The notes under the pieces are model-generated. The model did not search any database, was not told where the DNA came from, and was given only the letters and a program-made list of their open reading frames with translations. 58,787 nucleotides of DNA from Prolixibacteraceae bacterium. GTDB lineage: Bacteria > Bacteroidota > Bacteroidia > Bacteroidales > Prolixibacteraceae. The translations under genes were made by a program, and so were the position numbers. Of this stretch, positions 10,794-20,900 are shown in pieces (the first letter of the stretch is position 1; every line of letters begins with the position of its first letter). The stretch lies in NCBI GenBank assembly GCA_019163175.1, contig JAFLKN010000040.1, positions 1-58,787 of the forward strand, in the 5' to 3' direction.

Positions 10794-12572
10794 ATGAAAC
10801 TGATAAATAAATTAGGTGTCTTACTGTTTGCAACCGTTGCCTTTTCATCCTGCCAGAAATATCTGGATCCCTGGGAATACACGTTGCTTACAGAAAAGCA
10901 GGCATTCACTGTAGCCAGCTATATGGATGCTATGCCAAATTCGGCTTATGGTATCCTTTCAGAAAATTTTACCGGGATATATATGCCGAATGCTACCGAT
11001 GAGGCAGAAAATGTAAATGAATTGGATGCTACTCAGGCATTCAACAGCGGCTCATGGAATAAATTCAATAACCCCGATGATTACTGGGCGAACGCCTTTA
11101 AGGGGATTCGGGTTATAGACGATTTTTTGAATGGTACCGATACAACTTCCTGGAGTGAGTTTCAGTATTCTAATCCTACTTTGTATAATACCCGGCTTAA
11201 ATCCCTGTGCCGCGACCGTGGTGAGATGCGTTTTCTGCGTGCCTTTTTCTATTTTGAGTTAATGAAACGTTACGGTGATGTCCCTTTAATTAAAGATAAG
11301 GTCGATTTGACAACTGTCGATATTTCGAAGTACCCACGTATGCCTGTAGATTCGATTATTGAATTTATCGCCAAAGAAATAGATATTTGCACGAGTCGCG
11401 GAGCATATGCGCTTACCCAGACTCAAAAAGATGAATTGATGAAAAACAATAAAAAGGCGCTTCCTTCTCCTTACCGGGATACAATAGCCGTTTACTATGC
11501 AAGCACTGGCACTGATGCAGCACGTCAGGGACGGGCCACATTAGGTTCAGCACTGGCATTGAAGGCAAAAGCGTTGGTATATGCAGCCAGTCCGCAATTC
11601 AATCCTACAGGCAATGTGGAAAAGTGGAAAAGAGCGGCTCTGGCATGTAATGATGTAATGAAACTTCCCGCTAAATATTATAGCCTTCAATCAACCTATG
11701 CTGCTTTATTCCAGATGAAAACAGTCTGGAGCAATGAATTCTTGTTTGCCCGCAAATTCGGTGTTTTCAATTCCTTCGAAGTAGCCAATTTCCCGGTTTC
11801 TATTCCTGGTGGAAAGACGGGCACTTGTCCTACTGCAGATTTAGTGGATGATCATGAGATGTTGGACGGAACTCCTTTTAGCTGGTCAAATCCGCTTCAT
11901 GCGGCAAATCCTTATAATAACCGCGACCCTCGGCTTAAACTAAACATTTTGACCAACTTGGATAAGTTTAATGCGGTTACTCCGATAGAGTGCTGGACAG
12001 GTGGTAGTGCTGGTCCCAATGTGTTTCTGGGTACTAAAACTGGATATTACCTTAAAAAGTATGTAAATCAAGCGCTTGACCTGACAAAAGGCCAAACCGG
12101 TGCAAAAATCCTGTCAGTTATGCGTTTAGGCGAATTCTACCTTTTCTATGCGGAAGCTATGAATGAAGCATACGGTCCTGATGCCGACCCGATGGGATAC
12201 GGAATGACGGCACTGGCTGCCATTAATAAGATCCGCAACGGACGTACTGATGTTAAAATGCCATCATTGTTGCCAGGTTTATCGAAAGAGGCATTTCGCC
12301 AAAAATTAATGCACGAGCGGAGGATTGAACTGGCTTTCGAAAATGCTCGCTACTGGGATTTACGCCGGTGGAAAATAGCCGAAAACTATCTCAACGGGGA
12401 TATCCATGGAGTTGAAATCACGAAGGTAAGTGATGTGCCATTGACGTTTAATTACCAAACTAAAGTAGTGGAAAAAAGGGTATTCGATGGGACTAAAATG
12501 TATTTGTATCCAATTCCTCAAACAGAAATCGAAAAGGCTTCAGGGGTGCTTACTCAAAATCCAAACTGGTAA
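10794..12572 (+). CDS. SusD-family glycan-binding lipoprotein (second pair)
   Basis: A 592-residue lipoprotein with lipobox FSSC near residue 20. SusD/RagB landmarks include RFLRAFFYFELMKRYGDVP, ALALKAKALVYAASPQF, RLGEFYLFYAEAMNEAYGP, HERRIELAFENARYWDLRRW and a C-terminal YPIPQTEIEKASGV followed by QNPNW. It is the partner of the second SusC, with a 12-base gap. It is followed after 20 bases by the small lipoprotein at 12593, giving a five-gene binding and uptake unit when the first pair is included. Confidence 0.96.
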   Translation: MKLINKLGVLLFATVAFSSCQKYLDPWEYTLLTEKQAFTVASYMDAMPNSAYGILSENFTGIYMPNATDEAENVNELDATQAFNSGSWNKFNNPDDYWANAFKGIRVIDDFLNGTDTTSWSEFQYSNPTLYNTRLKSLCRDRGEMRFLRAFFYFELMKRYGDVPLIKDKVDLTTVDISKYPRMPVDSIIEFIAKEIDICTSRGAYALTQTQKDELMKNNKKALPSPYRDTIAVYYASTGTDAARQGRATLGSALALKAKALVYAASPQFNPTGNVEKWKRAALACNDVMKLPAKYYSLQSTYAALFQMKTVWSNEFLFARKFGVFNSFEVANFPVSIPGGKTGTCPTADLVDDHEMLDGTPFSWSNPLHAANPYNNRDPRLKLNILTNLDKFNAVTPIECWTGGSAGPNVFLGTKTGYYLKKYVNQALDLTKGQTGAKILSVMRLGEFYLFYAEAMNEAYGPDADPMGYGMTALAAINKIRNGRTDVKMPSLLPGLSKEAFRQKLMHERRIELAFENARYWDLRRWKIAENYLNGDIHGVEITKVSDVPLTFNYQTKVVEKRVFDGTKMYLYPIPQTEIEKASGVLTQNPNW

Positions 12573-12592
12573 ATCGTATAAAATTTTTAATT

Positions 12593-13219
12593 ATGAAACT
12601 ATCATATTTCAGAACAACAACGTTGTTCGTCCTTTCTTTTTTTCTCTTCGTTTCGTGTGAAAAAAAGCTTCAAACAGAATTTGGCAATTCAAATATCTAC
12701 TTTTCCAACATCAGTCCTGTTATGTCTTTTAAGGGCACTGAAACGCTCAGTAACATTTCATCCCAGGCAGATACCACTGTTTTGTTGGTCGGTGTCTATC
12801 GAAGCGGAATTGTGGAGAATCTTCAGGAGATTACTGTTACACTGGCAATAGACAGTGCCTACCTTCAGTCTATTATTGTTGCTGCACAAACGGTTTTACC
12901 GTCAGCTATGACTGACATGATGACCAAATACAAGAGTTCCAAAGCATTTGGCAGTAGTATGTTTAGTATCCCTGCTACGGTGGTTATTCCTCAGGGAGAA
13001 CGAAAGGTGACAGTTCCGGTAACGATTCGGAAATCTCGCATAAAGCTTTATGATAATACTTATTTTAATTACTCCCCGGCTGATTTTGCAAATGCAAATA
13101 TCATTAAAAATCGTATGATGCTATTGCCTATTAAAATAACGGCAACTTCGGAGCTTCCTATTCTTGAAGCCCAGCAACGTTGTACTCTTCAAATTACAAA
13201 ATCGCTTGTAATTTTGTAA
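12593..13219 (+). CDS. DUF1735-like surface lipoprotein
   Basis: A 208-residue protein with an N-terminal hydrophobic stretch and lipobox FVSC (cysteine near residue 22). The rest is beta-rich and fits the DUF1735 pattern: VYRSG with alternating hydrophobic residues, VTLAIDSAYL, a central LPSAM turn and VVIPQGERKVTVPVTI. Such proteins lie just after susCD pairs and are thought to be surface glycan-binding accessories. The ending LQITKSLVIL matches the edge strand of such domains. No catalytic motif is visible. It is the last gene before the strong hairpin at 13260-13305, so it probably ends the susCD transcript. Confidence 0.7.
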   Translation: MKLSYFRTTTLFVLSFFLFVSCEKKLQTEFGNSNIYFSNISPVMSFKGTETLSNISSQADTTVLLVGVYRSGIVENLQEITVTLAIDSAYLQSIIVAAQTVLPSAMTDMMTKYKSSKAFGSSMFSIPATVVIPQGERKVTVPVTIRKSRIKLYDNTYFNYSPADFANANIIKNRMMLLPIKITATSELPILEAQQRCTLQITKSLVIL

Positions 13220-13259
13220 GGCAAAACTCAGAATCGGGAATAAACGATTAATTGTAAAT

Positions 13260-13305
13260 GTAAATCATTATTTAACCGACCCAGGTTGGTTAAATGATGA
13301 TTTAC
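13260..13305 (+). terminator. Long perfect-fold hairpin after the susCD operon
   Basis: Bases 13260-13281 can pair with 13284-13305 along 22 positions with only two G-T wobbles. The turn is very short (CA, or four bases if the top pair opens). It sits 40 bases after the lipoprotein stop and about 77 bases before the GH16 start, in the only long gap of this region. There is no strong T-run directly after, so it may be a pausing, processing or mRNA-protecting structure rather than a textbook terminator. The remainder of the gap up to 13381 is AT-rich; I see no convincing TAnnTTTG-type promoter there. Confidence 0.65.
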
Positions 13306-13381
13306 TTGTCTGATAAAAAGAGACTAATTCAATTTAATATTGAAATTTGTATACATATTATTTAGTTAAAACTGGTGTATT

Positions 13382-15214
13382 ATGAGAACAGCATTCTTTT
13401 TAGGTTTAACAATAATGACACTTACATTTGTTGTTCAAGCGGTAAAATCGCAACCTCCATCAAAGGAGTATCAACTCTTATATGAAGATAATTTTGCAGC
13501 AACTAAAATCAATGAATCGGACTGGAATTATCGTTTAGGTCCACGAACGGGTGTTGGTATTGACGGATTAAATTTAAAGGAAAATGTTTATCTGGCTGAC
13601 AGCGCACTACATATTGCTATAAAACAGGAAATGATCAAAGGGAAACTGGAAAATACTGGTGGAGGGATTATTAGCAAACATCAGTTTGGCTATGGGTATT
13701 ATGAAACTTTATCCAAACCATTTATGGCGGGTCGCGGGATCCATTCGGCTTTTTGGCAGGCAGGTGGTAGTGTACCGAATAACAGGATTTTTGAAATTGA
13801 TTCGTATGAAATTGATAGCAAATCACCAATGGGATGTAACAACCTTTATGTGCATAATGCGCCATTGCCATTTAAAGAAGTACCATGGCCTTGCCGTGCA
13901 AATGTGCCGTTTTCATTCAGAGAAGATGGCTGGTTTCTTGATGCTTATGAATATACTCCTGAGGGAGTTGTTTTTTATGATAATGGTAAAGTAGTTGCTA
14001 AAGCTGAATGGAATGAACTTACGGCTGCCCAGGTGGTTTGGTTAACTGCTTTGAATGGTGTTGGTAAAGTTGATGCAGATAAGTTACCCGGTGAAACAGT
14101 GTTTAAATATTTCAGGTATTATGCCAAACCTTATCCCGGGATTAACTTATTGCCCAATGGTAATTTTGAATACAACTATGACAATGTAAGTGCCAATCAG
14201 CCCATTGCATGGCAGATAAAAGAAACGGAACCCTCCGTTTTAATTAAAAATACGGATGCTAAAAAGGATAGATATTTCCTTCGAATATCAAATAATTCGA
14301 AAAAATTTGAAACTACACTATACCAGAACCTCGAATATATTCTAAATGACACCTATGATTTATCTGCCTGGATTCGTTGTTCAGCAGGACAAAAAATAGC
14401 AGAAATAGTTGTTTCTGATATTGGAGGAAAAAACGAAATTTTAAGTCTGCCTGTATCAACGCAATGGACAAAATTTTCTTTGACCGGAATTAAGGTTGAA
14501 AATCACCAGGCAACGATATCTGTTTATCTCAAAGCTGACAAAGACCAATGGCTTGAAGTTGATGATTTGCAGTTTTACAAACCAACGGCTTCCGGGAAAC
14601 GGAAATCAGAACTAAAGCCGACTGTCTTTACTGGTGAACCAATGTGGCAGATCGCACAAAAAGAGCCGATTGAATTCACCGGCGATGATAAGTTTTATTT
14701 CTTCAGCCGAAATGTCGGATTTGGCGATGCGATGACTTTAGATTTAACTATAAAGCCAACCATCATGGCCAATATGAGCCCTATTGCCAGGATGCCGCTC
14801 GATGGAAAATCGGGATGGGCTATTCAACTTCTTGAAAATGGCGATATCGCTTTTAGTATAGGTAGTATCAGTGATCATCAGAATGTTGTTGCTTCTAAAG
14901 TTTATCAGGCAGGTAAAGAAGTGAAAGTTACCTGCACATTTAATCGTGGTGAGGCTTGCATTTATGTCAATAACCAATTGGTTATCAAAAAGTCTGACAT
15001 AAAATATGACACAAAGGATGGCACCGCAGCTGGAAGAATGGGCACCGTTGGAGCAGGATATCAGGCAGTGGGAGAAGTAACTGTTAAATCGGAAGAAGTC
15101 AACGGTACTGAAAAGTCTCTTGCGGGGAAAACGAAAAACTATAGGGGATCAATAAGTAATCTAAAAGTCTTTAACAGCGTTGTTAAAATGAATGAGTTGC
15201 CACAACGAAAATAA
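13382..15214 (+). CDS. Secreted multidomain GH16 enzyme (GH16 - CBM-like - LamG-like)
   Basis: A 610-residue protein with an N-terminal signal segment (about 1-24). The GH16 domain spans about 29-250. Its catalytic signature E-x-D-x-x-E is at residues 138-143 (Glu138 nucleophile, Asp140, Glu143 acid/base), flanked by the usual AFWQAGG strand. A carbohydrate-binding-like beta-sandwich follows (about 255-400, opening with NLLPNGNFEY, a CBM4/9-style start). A concanavalin/LamG-like sandwich fills about 425-600. GH16 enzymes are endo-acting on beta-1,3, beta-1,4 or mixed glucans and galactans; which of these applies cannot be fixed. It is the first enzyme after the susCD hairpin and likely makes the oligosaccharides that SusCD imports. 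Confidence 0.82.
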   Translation: MRTAFFLGLTIMTLTFVVQAVKSQPPSKEYQLLYEDNFAATKINESDWNYRLGPRTGVGIDGLNLKENVYLADSALHIAIKQEMIKGKLENTGGGIISKHQFGYGYYETLSKPFMAGRGIHSAFWQAGGSVPNNRIFEIDSYEIDSKSPMGCNNLYVHNAPLPFKEVPWPCRANVPFSFREDGWFLDAYEYTPEGVVFYDNGKVVAKAEWNELTAAQVVWLTALNGVGKVDADKLPGETVFKYFRYYAKPYPGINLLPNGNFEYNYDNVSANQPIAWQIKETEPSVLIKNTDAKKDRYFLRISNNSKKFETTLYQNLEYILNDTYDLSAWIRCSAGQKIAEIVVSDIGGKNEILSLPVSTQWTKFSLTGIKVENHQATISVYLKADKDQWLEVDDLQFYKPTASGKRKSELKPTVFTGEPMWQIAQKEPIEFTGDDKFYFFSRNVGFGDAMTLDLTIKPTIMANMSPIARMPLDGKSGWAIQLLENGDIAFSIGSISDHQNVVASKVYQAGKEVKVTCTFNRGEACIYVNNQLVIKKSDIKYDTKDGTAAGRMGTVGAGYQAVGEVTVKSEEVNGTEKSLAGKTKNYRGSISNLKVFNSVVKMNELPQRK

Positions 15215-15226
15215 CTTCTCTTTAAC

Positions 15227-15454
15227 GTGAAGTCAACATATTTATCAATTTTTAGAAACTTGATTATTTTTAATCATTATTTACTGGTTTTTATATTTTC
15301 CCTGCTTTCATGTACAAGAGAAAATACATCAATCGAAGAACAGCCCAGGTCTCCCGAATGGCAATTGATATGGAACGATAATTTTGAATATCCCGATGCC
15401 CAGCTGGATAACTAATGGATTTCACAAAATGGTTCCAATTCTCATATACTCTAA
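15227..15454 (+). pseudogene. Decayed N-terminal remnant of a GH16/discoidin gene
   Basis: Frame 15227 has a hydrophobic leader with a lipobox-like LLSC, then WQLIWNDNFEYPDAQLDN, a TAA stop at 15413, and continues in the same frame as WISQNGSNSHIL to a second stop at 15452. This matches the start of the GH16 proteins at 48620 and 50167 (WNDEFDQPDSQLDQKWESQNGPSGHIL is the second one's version, read in pieces), with the stop replacing a residue next to the Asp-Gln/Asn pair. Nothing of the catalytic part remains; the next gene starts 49 bases on. There is no normal ATG, only GTG at 15227. I read it as a dead fragment, not a small gene. Confidence 0.75.
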
Positions 15455-15503
15455 AAAAACAAGACGTTCTGATTCAAACAGATAATATTATAAAATTTAA
15501 AAA

Positions 15504-17867
15504 ATGAATAAACCTTTATTATTAATATTTTGGTGTATCCTGCTGATTTGTAATTTATTTGCACAAAATAATCCTCCTGTTCTTCCGGGTGAACTCAACC
15601 TTCAACCCATGCTTCAGCCCATCCCAATGACCGCAAAATTCATCAACGACACTTCCTACATCTGGTGTGGAACATTGGTCAAGTCGCACATCGACCAGAA
15701 ATACCATCTTTTTTATTCGCGTTGGCCCCGTCAATATGGAATGGCTGCCTGGGTAACCAAATCAGAAGTGGCCCACGCTGTTTCCGATTCGCCCTTTGGT
15801 CCTTTTGCGTTCAGAGATATCGCTTTGCCGGTTCGCGGAGCCAACTATTGGGATGGAATGGTGACCCACAATCCCACCGTCCATTTTTATAATGGAAAAT
15901 ATTACCTCTATTACACCGGAAATTATGGAGACGGCAAAATTACCGGCTCCCAGCTCAACTTTACCCATCGCAACCATCAACGCATTGGCGTTGCCGTGGC
16001 TGACAATCCCAACGGTCCATGGAAACGGTTTGACAAACCGATTATCGATGTGTCGAAAGATACTACTGCTGCGGATGCCCAAATGATGGCCAATCCATCG
16101 GTAACCCAAATGCCGGATGGCAGATATCTGATGGTCTACAAAGCCGTAGCCAGGAAACGGCCACAACCTTTCGGTGGTCCGGTGGTCCACTTGACAGCCA
16201 TTGCAGACAAGCCGGAAGGTCCGTTTGTCAAACAATACAAACCTATCTTCACAGCCGAAAATGTGGATTTTCCCGCCGAGGATCCTTTTGTCTGGTTCCA
16301 GGATAACTGCTATTACGCGATCGTCAAGGACATGAAAGGCTCTTTTACCAATGTAGGTCGAAGCCTGGTTCTGTTTTATTCGTTGGATGGATTGGATTGG
16401 AAATTGGCCAAACATCCGCTGGTATCTGATTTAAATATCAAGTGGGCCGATGGTACCACTAAAAAACTGGAAGCGCTTGAACGTCCGCAGCTCTTTTTCG
16501 AGGATGGGAAACTGGTGGCCTTGCTTTGTGCTGTCAATGAAACACAGGGCCATTCTTACAATGTGCAGATTCCTTTAAAGTTGAAACAGGAAATCGCAGC
16601 CACTGCTGCTGATTTACAGGCCCAAGCCTTAAAACAGGATCAGCAAAAAGCAGGATACAGTAACAGTCATCCCCAGACCCAATGGTTTCCTGAAGCCGGA
16701 CTTGGATTGTTTATTCACTGGGGAATGGCTTCAGTCAGTGCATCGGGTGATTTATCCTGGTGCATGCTGGCCAACAAACCCTGGAAAGATGCCACCATCA
16801 CTCCAAATGAATATTATGCTCAGGTCAAACGATGGAATCCGGATAAAGTGGACTACAACGCAATGTTGAAAAATGCTAAAGCTGCGGGTGTAACCTATGC
16901 GGTGATGGTGACCAAACACCATGACGCATTTACCTTATGGCCGTCGGCATATGGTGATATGGGGACAAAGCAATATTTTGGCGGCCGCGATTTTGTGAAA
17001 GAATTTGTCACCGCCTGTAGGAAAAACAATATCAGGGTCGGGCTTTACTACTCACCCCCTGACTGGTGGTTCGAACGCAATTATAAAAGTTTTTCATACA
17101 AGGGTCCTGCACTTGATATGGATCATAAACCTGTTGTATTACCTGATAAACCTGCCGATTATGAGCAGAAACGAAAAGAGCATGTACAGAAACAGGTTCG
17201 CGAACTCTTAACCAACTATGGAAAAATTGACCTTATTTGGTTTGATGGTGGGAAAGGGGAAATTTCTAACGAGGAAGTGCGCCGGCTTCAGCCGGGGATT
17301 GTGGTTAACCGGCGGAATGGTGGTGCCGGCGATTATGGCGACTCTGAAGGAAAATTACCTGAAAGCCGGTTTCCAGGATGGTTCGAGACCTGCGAAACCT
17401 GCTGGCCTTCGAATAAATGGTCATATACTGAAGATTTCGGTTGGGATACCGCTCCACAGGTGATTGCCGAACTTGTAAAACTTCGTGCCTGGGGCGGTAA
17501 CCTGTTGGCCAATGTTGGTCCGAAAGCCGATGGTTCAGTTCCTGAACAAGCGCTAACTGCGTGGAAAGAAATGGCTGCCTGGATGAAGTACAATAGGGAA
17601 TCTGTGATTGGAACCACCGGAGGTCCCTGGCCTGAGAAGGTCAACGTGCCTGTAACTATGAAAAAGGGGGTTGCTTACCTTCATTTTCTTCCCGGAATGA
17701 ACGAAGAACTGGTATGGAAAGATGCTCCCGAACCTGCAAAGGTTTTCCTGCTGAGAAACAATAAGCCGGTTACTTTCAGCTATCAGAACGGTACACTAAA
17801 AATAAAGCTGACGATAGACCAACGGTCAAATAATGATGATGTGATCAAGTTGATTATCAAAAACTGA
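15504..17867 (+). CDS. Fusion: five-bladed-propeller glycosidase domain plus GH29 alpha-L-fucosidase
   Basis: A 787-residue secreted protein (signal peptide ending FAQ near residue 21). Residues about 25-357 form a GH43/GH117-like five-bladed propeller with repeated blade motifs (THNPTVHFYNGKYYLYYTG, AEDPFVWFQDNCYYAI, ERPQLFFEDGKLVALL). A polar Ala/Gln/Lys-rich linker fills about 358-390. Residues 392-787 are a GH29 alpha-L-fucosidase: LGLFIHWG, TKHHDAF, then IDLIWFDGG with the presumed nucleophile Asp581, and NLLANVGP. The propeller half is very similar to the stand-alone protein at 31829, whose end (VQIPLKQP) falls where the linker starts here. The GH29 half has no signal peptide of its own, consistent with gene fusion. 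The propeller's substrate is unknown. Confidence 0.85.
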   Translation: MNKPLLLIFWCILLICNLFAQNNPPVLPGELNLQPMLQPIPMTAKFINDTSYIWCGTLVKSHIDQKYHLFYSRWPRQYGMAAWVTKSEVAHAVSDSPFGPFAFRDIALPVRGANYWDGMVTHNPTVHFYNGKYYLYYTGNYGDGKITGSQLNFTHRNHQRIGVAVADNPNGPWKRFDKPIIDVSKDTTAADAQMMANPSVTQMPDGRYLMVYKAVARKRPQPFGGPVVHLTAIADKPEGPFVKQYKPIFTAENVDFPAEDPFVWFQDNCYYAIVKDMKGSFTNVGRSLVLFYSLDGLDWKLAKHPLVSDLNIKWADGTTKKLEALERPQLFFEDGKLVALLCAVNETQGHSYNVQIPLKLKQEIAATAADLQAQALKQDQQKAGYSNSHPQTQWFPEAGLGLFIHWGMASVSASGDLSWCMLANKPWKDATITPNEYYAQVKRWNPDKVDYNAMLKNAKAAGVTYAVMVTKHHDAFTLWPSAYGDMGTKQYFGGRDFVKEFVTACRKNNIRVGLYYSPPDWWFERNYKSFSYKGPALDMDHKPVVLPDKPADYEQKRKEHVQKQVRELLTNYGKIDLIWFDGGKGEISNEEVRRLQPGIVVNRRNGGAGDYGDSEGKLPESRFPGWFETCETCWPSNKWSYTEDFGWDTAPQVIAELVKLRAWGGNLLANVGPKADGSVPEQALTAWKEMAAWMKYNRESVIGTTGGPWPEKVNVPVTMKKGVAYLHFLPGMNEELVWKDAPEPAKVFLLRNNKPVTFSYQNGTLKIKLTIDQRSNNDDVIKLIIKN

Positions 17868-17918
17868 CCAGGCATTTTCTCAAGATGAAACGAGCCATGC
17901 GCAAAATTTTCTCACACA

Positions 17919-17958
17919 AGAGCATGACTACTCTCGGGAGAGCATGACTACTCTCGGG
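17919..17958. repeat. Perfect 20-bp tandem duplication
   Basis: The 20-base unit AGAGCATGACTACTCTCGGG occurs twice head to tail, at 17919-17938 and 17939-17958, in the 130-base gap before the GH106-like gene. The second copy contains an ATG (17944) that opens in frame with the downstream gene, but the signal peptide begins only at 17998. The gap holds no other recognisable feature. Confidence 0.9.
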
Positions 17959-17997
17959 CGAGTTCCATATGGCCTTAAAAAACAAATTATAGAGTAT

Positions 17998-20900
17998 ATG
18001 AAACACAAATTTGGACTCTTCCTGATCATATCAACAATGTTCTTGTCTTTAAATGCACAAAACACGCCGAAACTTCCTCCGGGCTTTCCCGATCATTCTC
18101 CTGACCTTGATGTCTTGCCTGGATTCAAAACTCCCCCAAAAGGGTATGGCGAAGTTTCTTTTTTCTGGTGGGTTGGCGATACCCTGACTCACGATCGGTT
18201 GATTTGGGAGATGGACCAGCTAAAAGGAAGGGGGATTACAGGCCTTCAGGTTAATTATTGCCATACAGACAAAGGAGGCGCACTTACCTATTCGAGTCAG
18301 CCGGCTTTGTTCAGTCCAAAATGGTGGAAACTGTTCGGATGGTTTCTGAAAGAAGCCAAAAAACGGGATATGTCGGTCAGCCTGAGCGACTACACATTGG
18401 GAAAAGCTGGTCAGGGTTGGTTTGTGGATGAAATGTTGAAAGAAAACCAAAATTATGGATCAAAACTGGAAATCAGGCAATTCGATGTAAAAGATAATGC
18501 AAATTTTAAAACCCCGATGTCTGAGGAGGTGTTAACAGCAATCGCTTATCCAAATGTTAACGGCACATTGTCTTCATCCGTATCGATTGATCTGAAATCA
18601 AACATTAAAAATGAGGAACTGGCCTGGAAAGCCCCTTCCGGAGATTGGAAAATAATAGTCATTTATCGTAAGACAGTAAAAACATCTTTCGATCCGATGA
18701 ACCCGTTGAGTGGTCGTAAAGTGATTGAAAAGTTTTACCAGCGGTTCGAAGATCATTGCCCTGGCGAATCGGGCAAGGGCCTAAATTTCTTTTTTTCAGA
18801 TGAACTTCAGTTCGGAATCAAGGGATTTCTGTGGAATGACCAATTTGCTAGCGAGTTCAATAAACGAAAAGGATATGATATTTTGCCTGAATTACCAAAT
18901 CTGTTTGCGGATATAGGTCCACGGTCATATAAAATCAGGCTGGATTACAACGATGTGATGGTGAGTCTTTCAGAAGAAGGTTTTTTTAAGCCCATATACG
19001 AATGGCACACCAAACGCGGCATGTTATTCGGCTGCGATCATGGTGGAAGGGGTCGCGATGTAACCGAGTTTGGTGATTATTTCCGCACACAGCGTTGGAT
19101 GTCTGGCCCAGGTTGCGATCAGCCCAGATTGCTCCGCGACGTCGTGAAAAACAAGGTGGCAAGTTCGATCGCTCATCTTTACGAACGACCACGCACCTGG
19201 CTTGAAGGATTTCACAGCAGCGAGTGGGGGACAAGCAGCGAAGAAGTCGCTGATGCAACTTTTGCCAATTTTGCCATGGGACATAATTTGCTGAGTCTTC
19301 ACGGATTATATTATACCACACATGGAAGTTGGTGGGAATGGGCTGCTCCTGATAATCATTTTCGCCAACCCTACTGGGCTAATATGGGCGATTTCCTGAA
19401 ATGCTCTGAAAGGCTAAGTTATTTGCTTTCACAGGGATATCACCGATGCGATGTAGCTATGGTTTATCCAGTTGCTCCGGTTGAGGCAAACCTGAAAGGA
19501 ACAGTATCGGTAAATACTGCTTTTGATATTGCCCGTGATATTTATCCAGCCGGAATTGATTTTGATTTTATGGATTTTGAGTCATTGGATCGCTGCCAAA
19601 TACGGGACAAAGAACTGAATGTGAGTGGCGAAAAATATAAAGTTCTGGTATTACCGGCAATGTCAGCCGTCCGTTATTCCACTATCGAAAAGGCCCTCGA
19701 TTTCTATCGTTCAGGTGGAATTGTAATTGCAGTTGGTGCTCTTCCTGAGGCCAGCGATCGGATTGGAGGAAATGATCAAAAAATTCAGGCAATGATCAGT
19801 GAAATGTTCGGAATAACCAGTGCCGATGAGCAGGATACAACAAAAACCTATTCGCGTAAGAGCGCTTCAGGTGGCACCGGTATCTTCATTCATAATCCGC
19901 TGGAAGTGAAAAAAATAGTTGCCAGTTTGATTCAACCCGATTTTAAAGTTTTATCCGGAAACCAAACTTCAAATATTTTGCATCGCAAAGTGGGTGATCG
20001 TGATCTGTACTTCGTCTATGGCCTTCCAAAAGGAACAAAATGCTTTTTTAGGTGTTCCGGCAAGGTTGAAATTTGGAATTCGTGGACAGGTGAAGTTAAG
20101 TCTTTAAAGGTTTCCGCAGTTTCCGAAACAGGAACAACAATCACACTTCCGCTCGAAAAGAATGAACCGCAATTGATTGTTTTTAGTCCAGGGAAACCAG
20201 AAATCGAAACCGCTACTTCCATGAATGAAAAAACTGAAGAGCTGGTTATTGACAATAAATGGGAATTTGAACTGAAGCCAACGCTTGATAATAAATTTGG
20301 CGATTACCGCCTGCCTGCTTTCGATGGTAAATTGGGCGTTGAGGTGTGGAAGATGAAATTTGCACCCGAAACCGGAGCCAATTTCGACTGGCAAAAATCG
20401 GAATTTGATGATAGTAAATGGGCTGATGCTTCGGTTTCCTTCGGACAGCAATTCTGGAAGCTTGGGCCATTCTCTGCTGATGTTGATTTGTCGGGATTAG
20501 AAGATAACCTGCAAACTATAAAGTTGGTTGATGCAAGTCAACCGGTTGAACTGAATGGTAAAAAATACTTTTGGCAGCCTTATGAATTTTCATGGCACTG
20601 GGGGTTGAAAGATGATGCAGGTCACCAGGGTTATCATGGATTGAAAGGTGAGATAAACAATGAGTTATTCTCTTTCGGCATAATTAATAGACCAAGCAAA
20701 CTCATGCCTGTTTATCCACTGGTTGCTGAACCTGAAGGTACGGTGTATTACCTGTGGTCAGCGGTTGTTTCGCCATTACAACAGCAGGTTGAAATAAAAA
20801 AAGGCGGATTGCTTCCGGTTTCTGTTTGGGTTAATCAAAAAGGAGTCGAATTAAAAAAACAGGAAGTCGGATTACAGACAGGTACAAATCCTGTTCTCCT

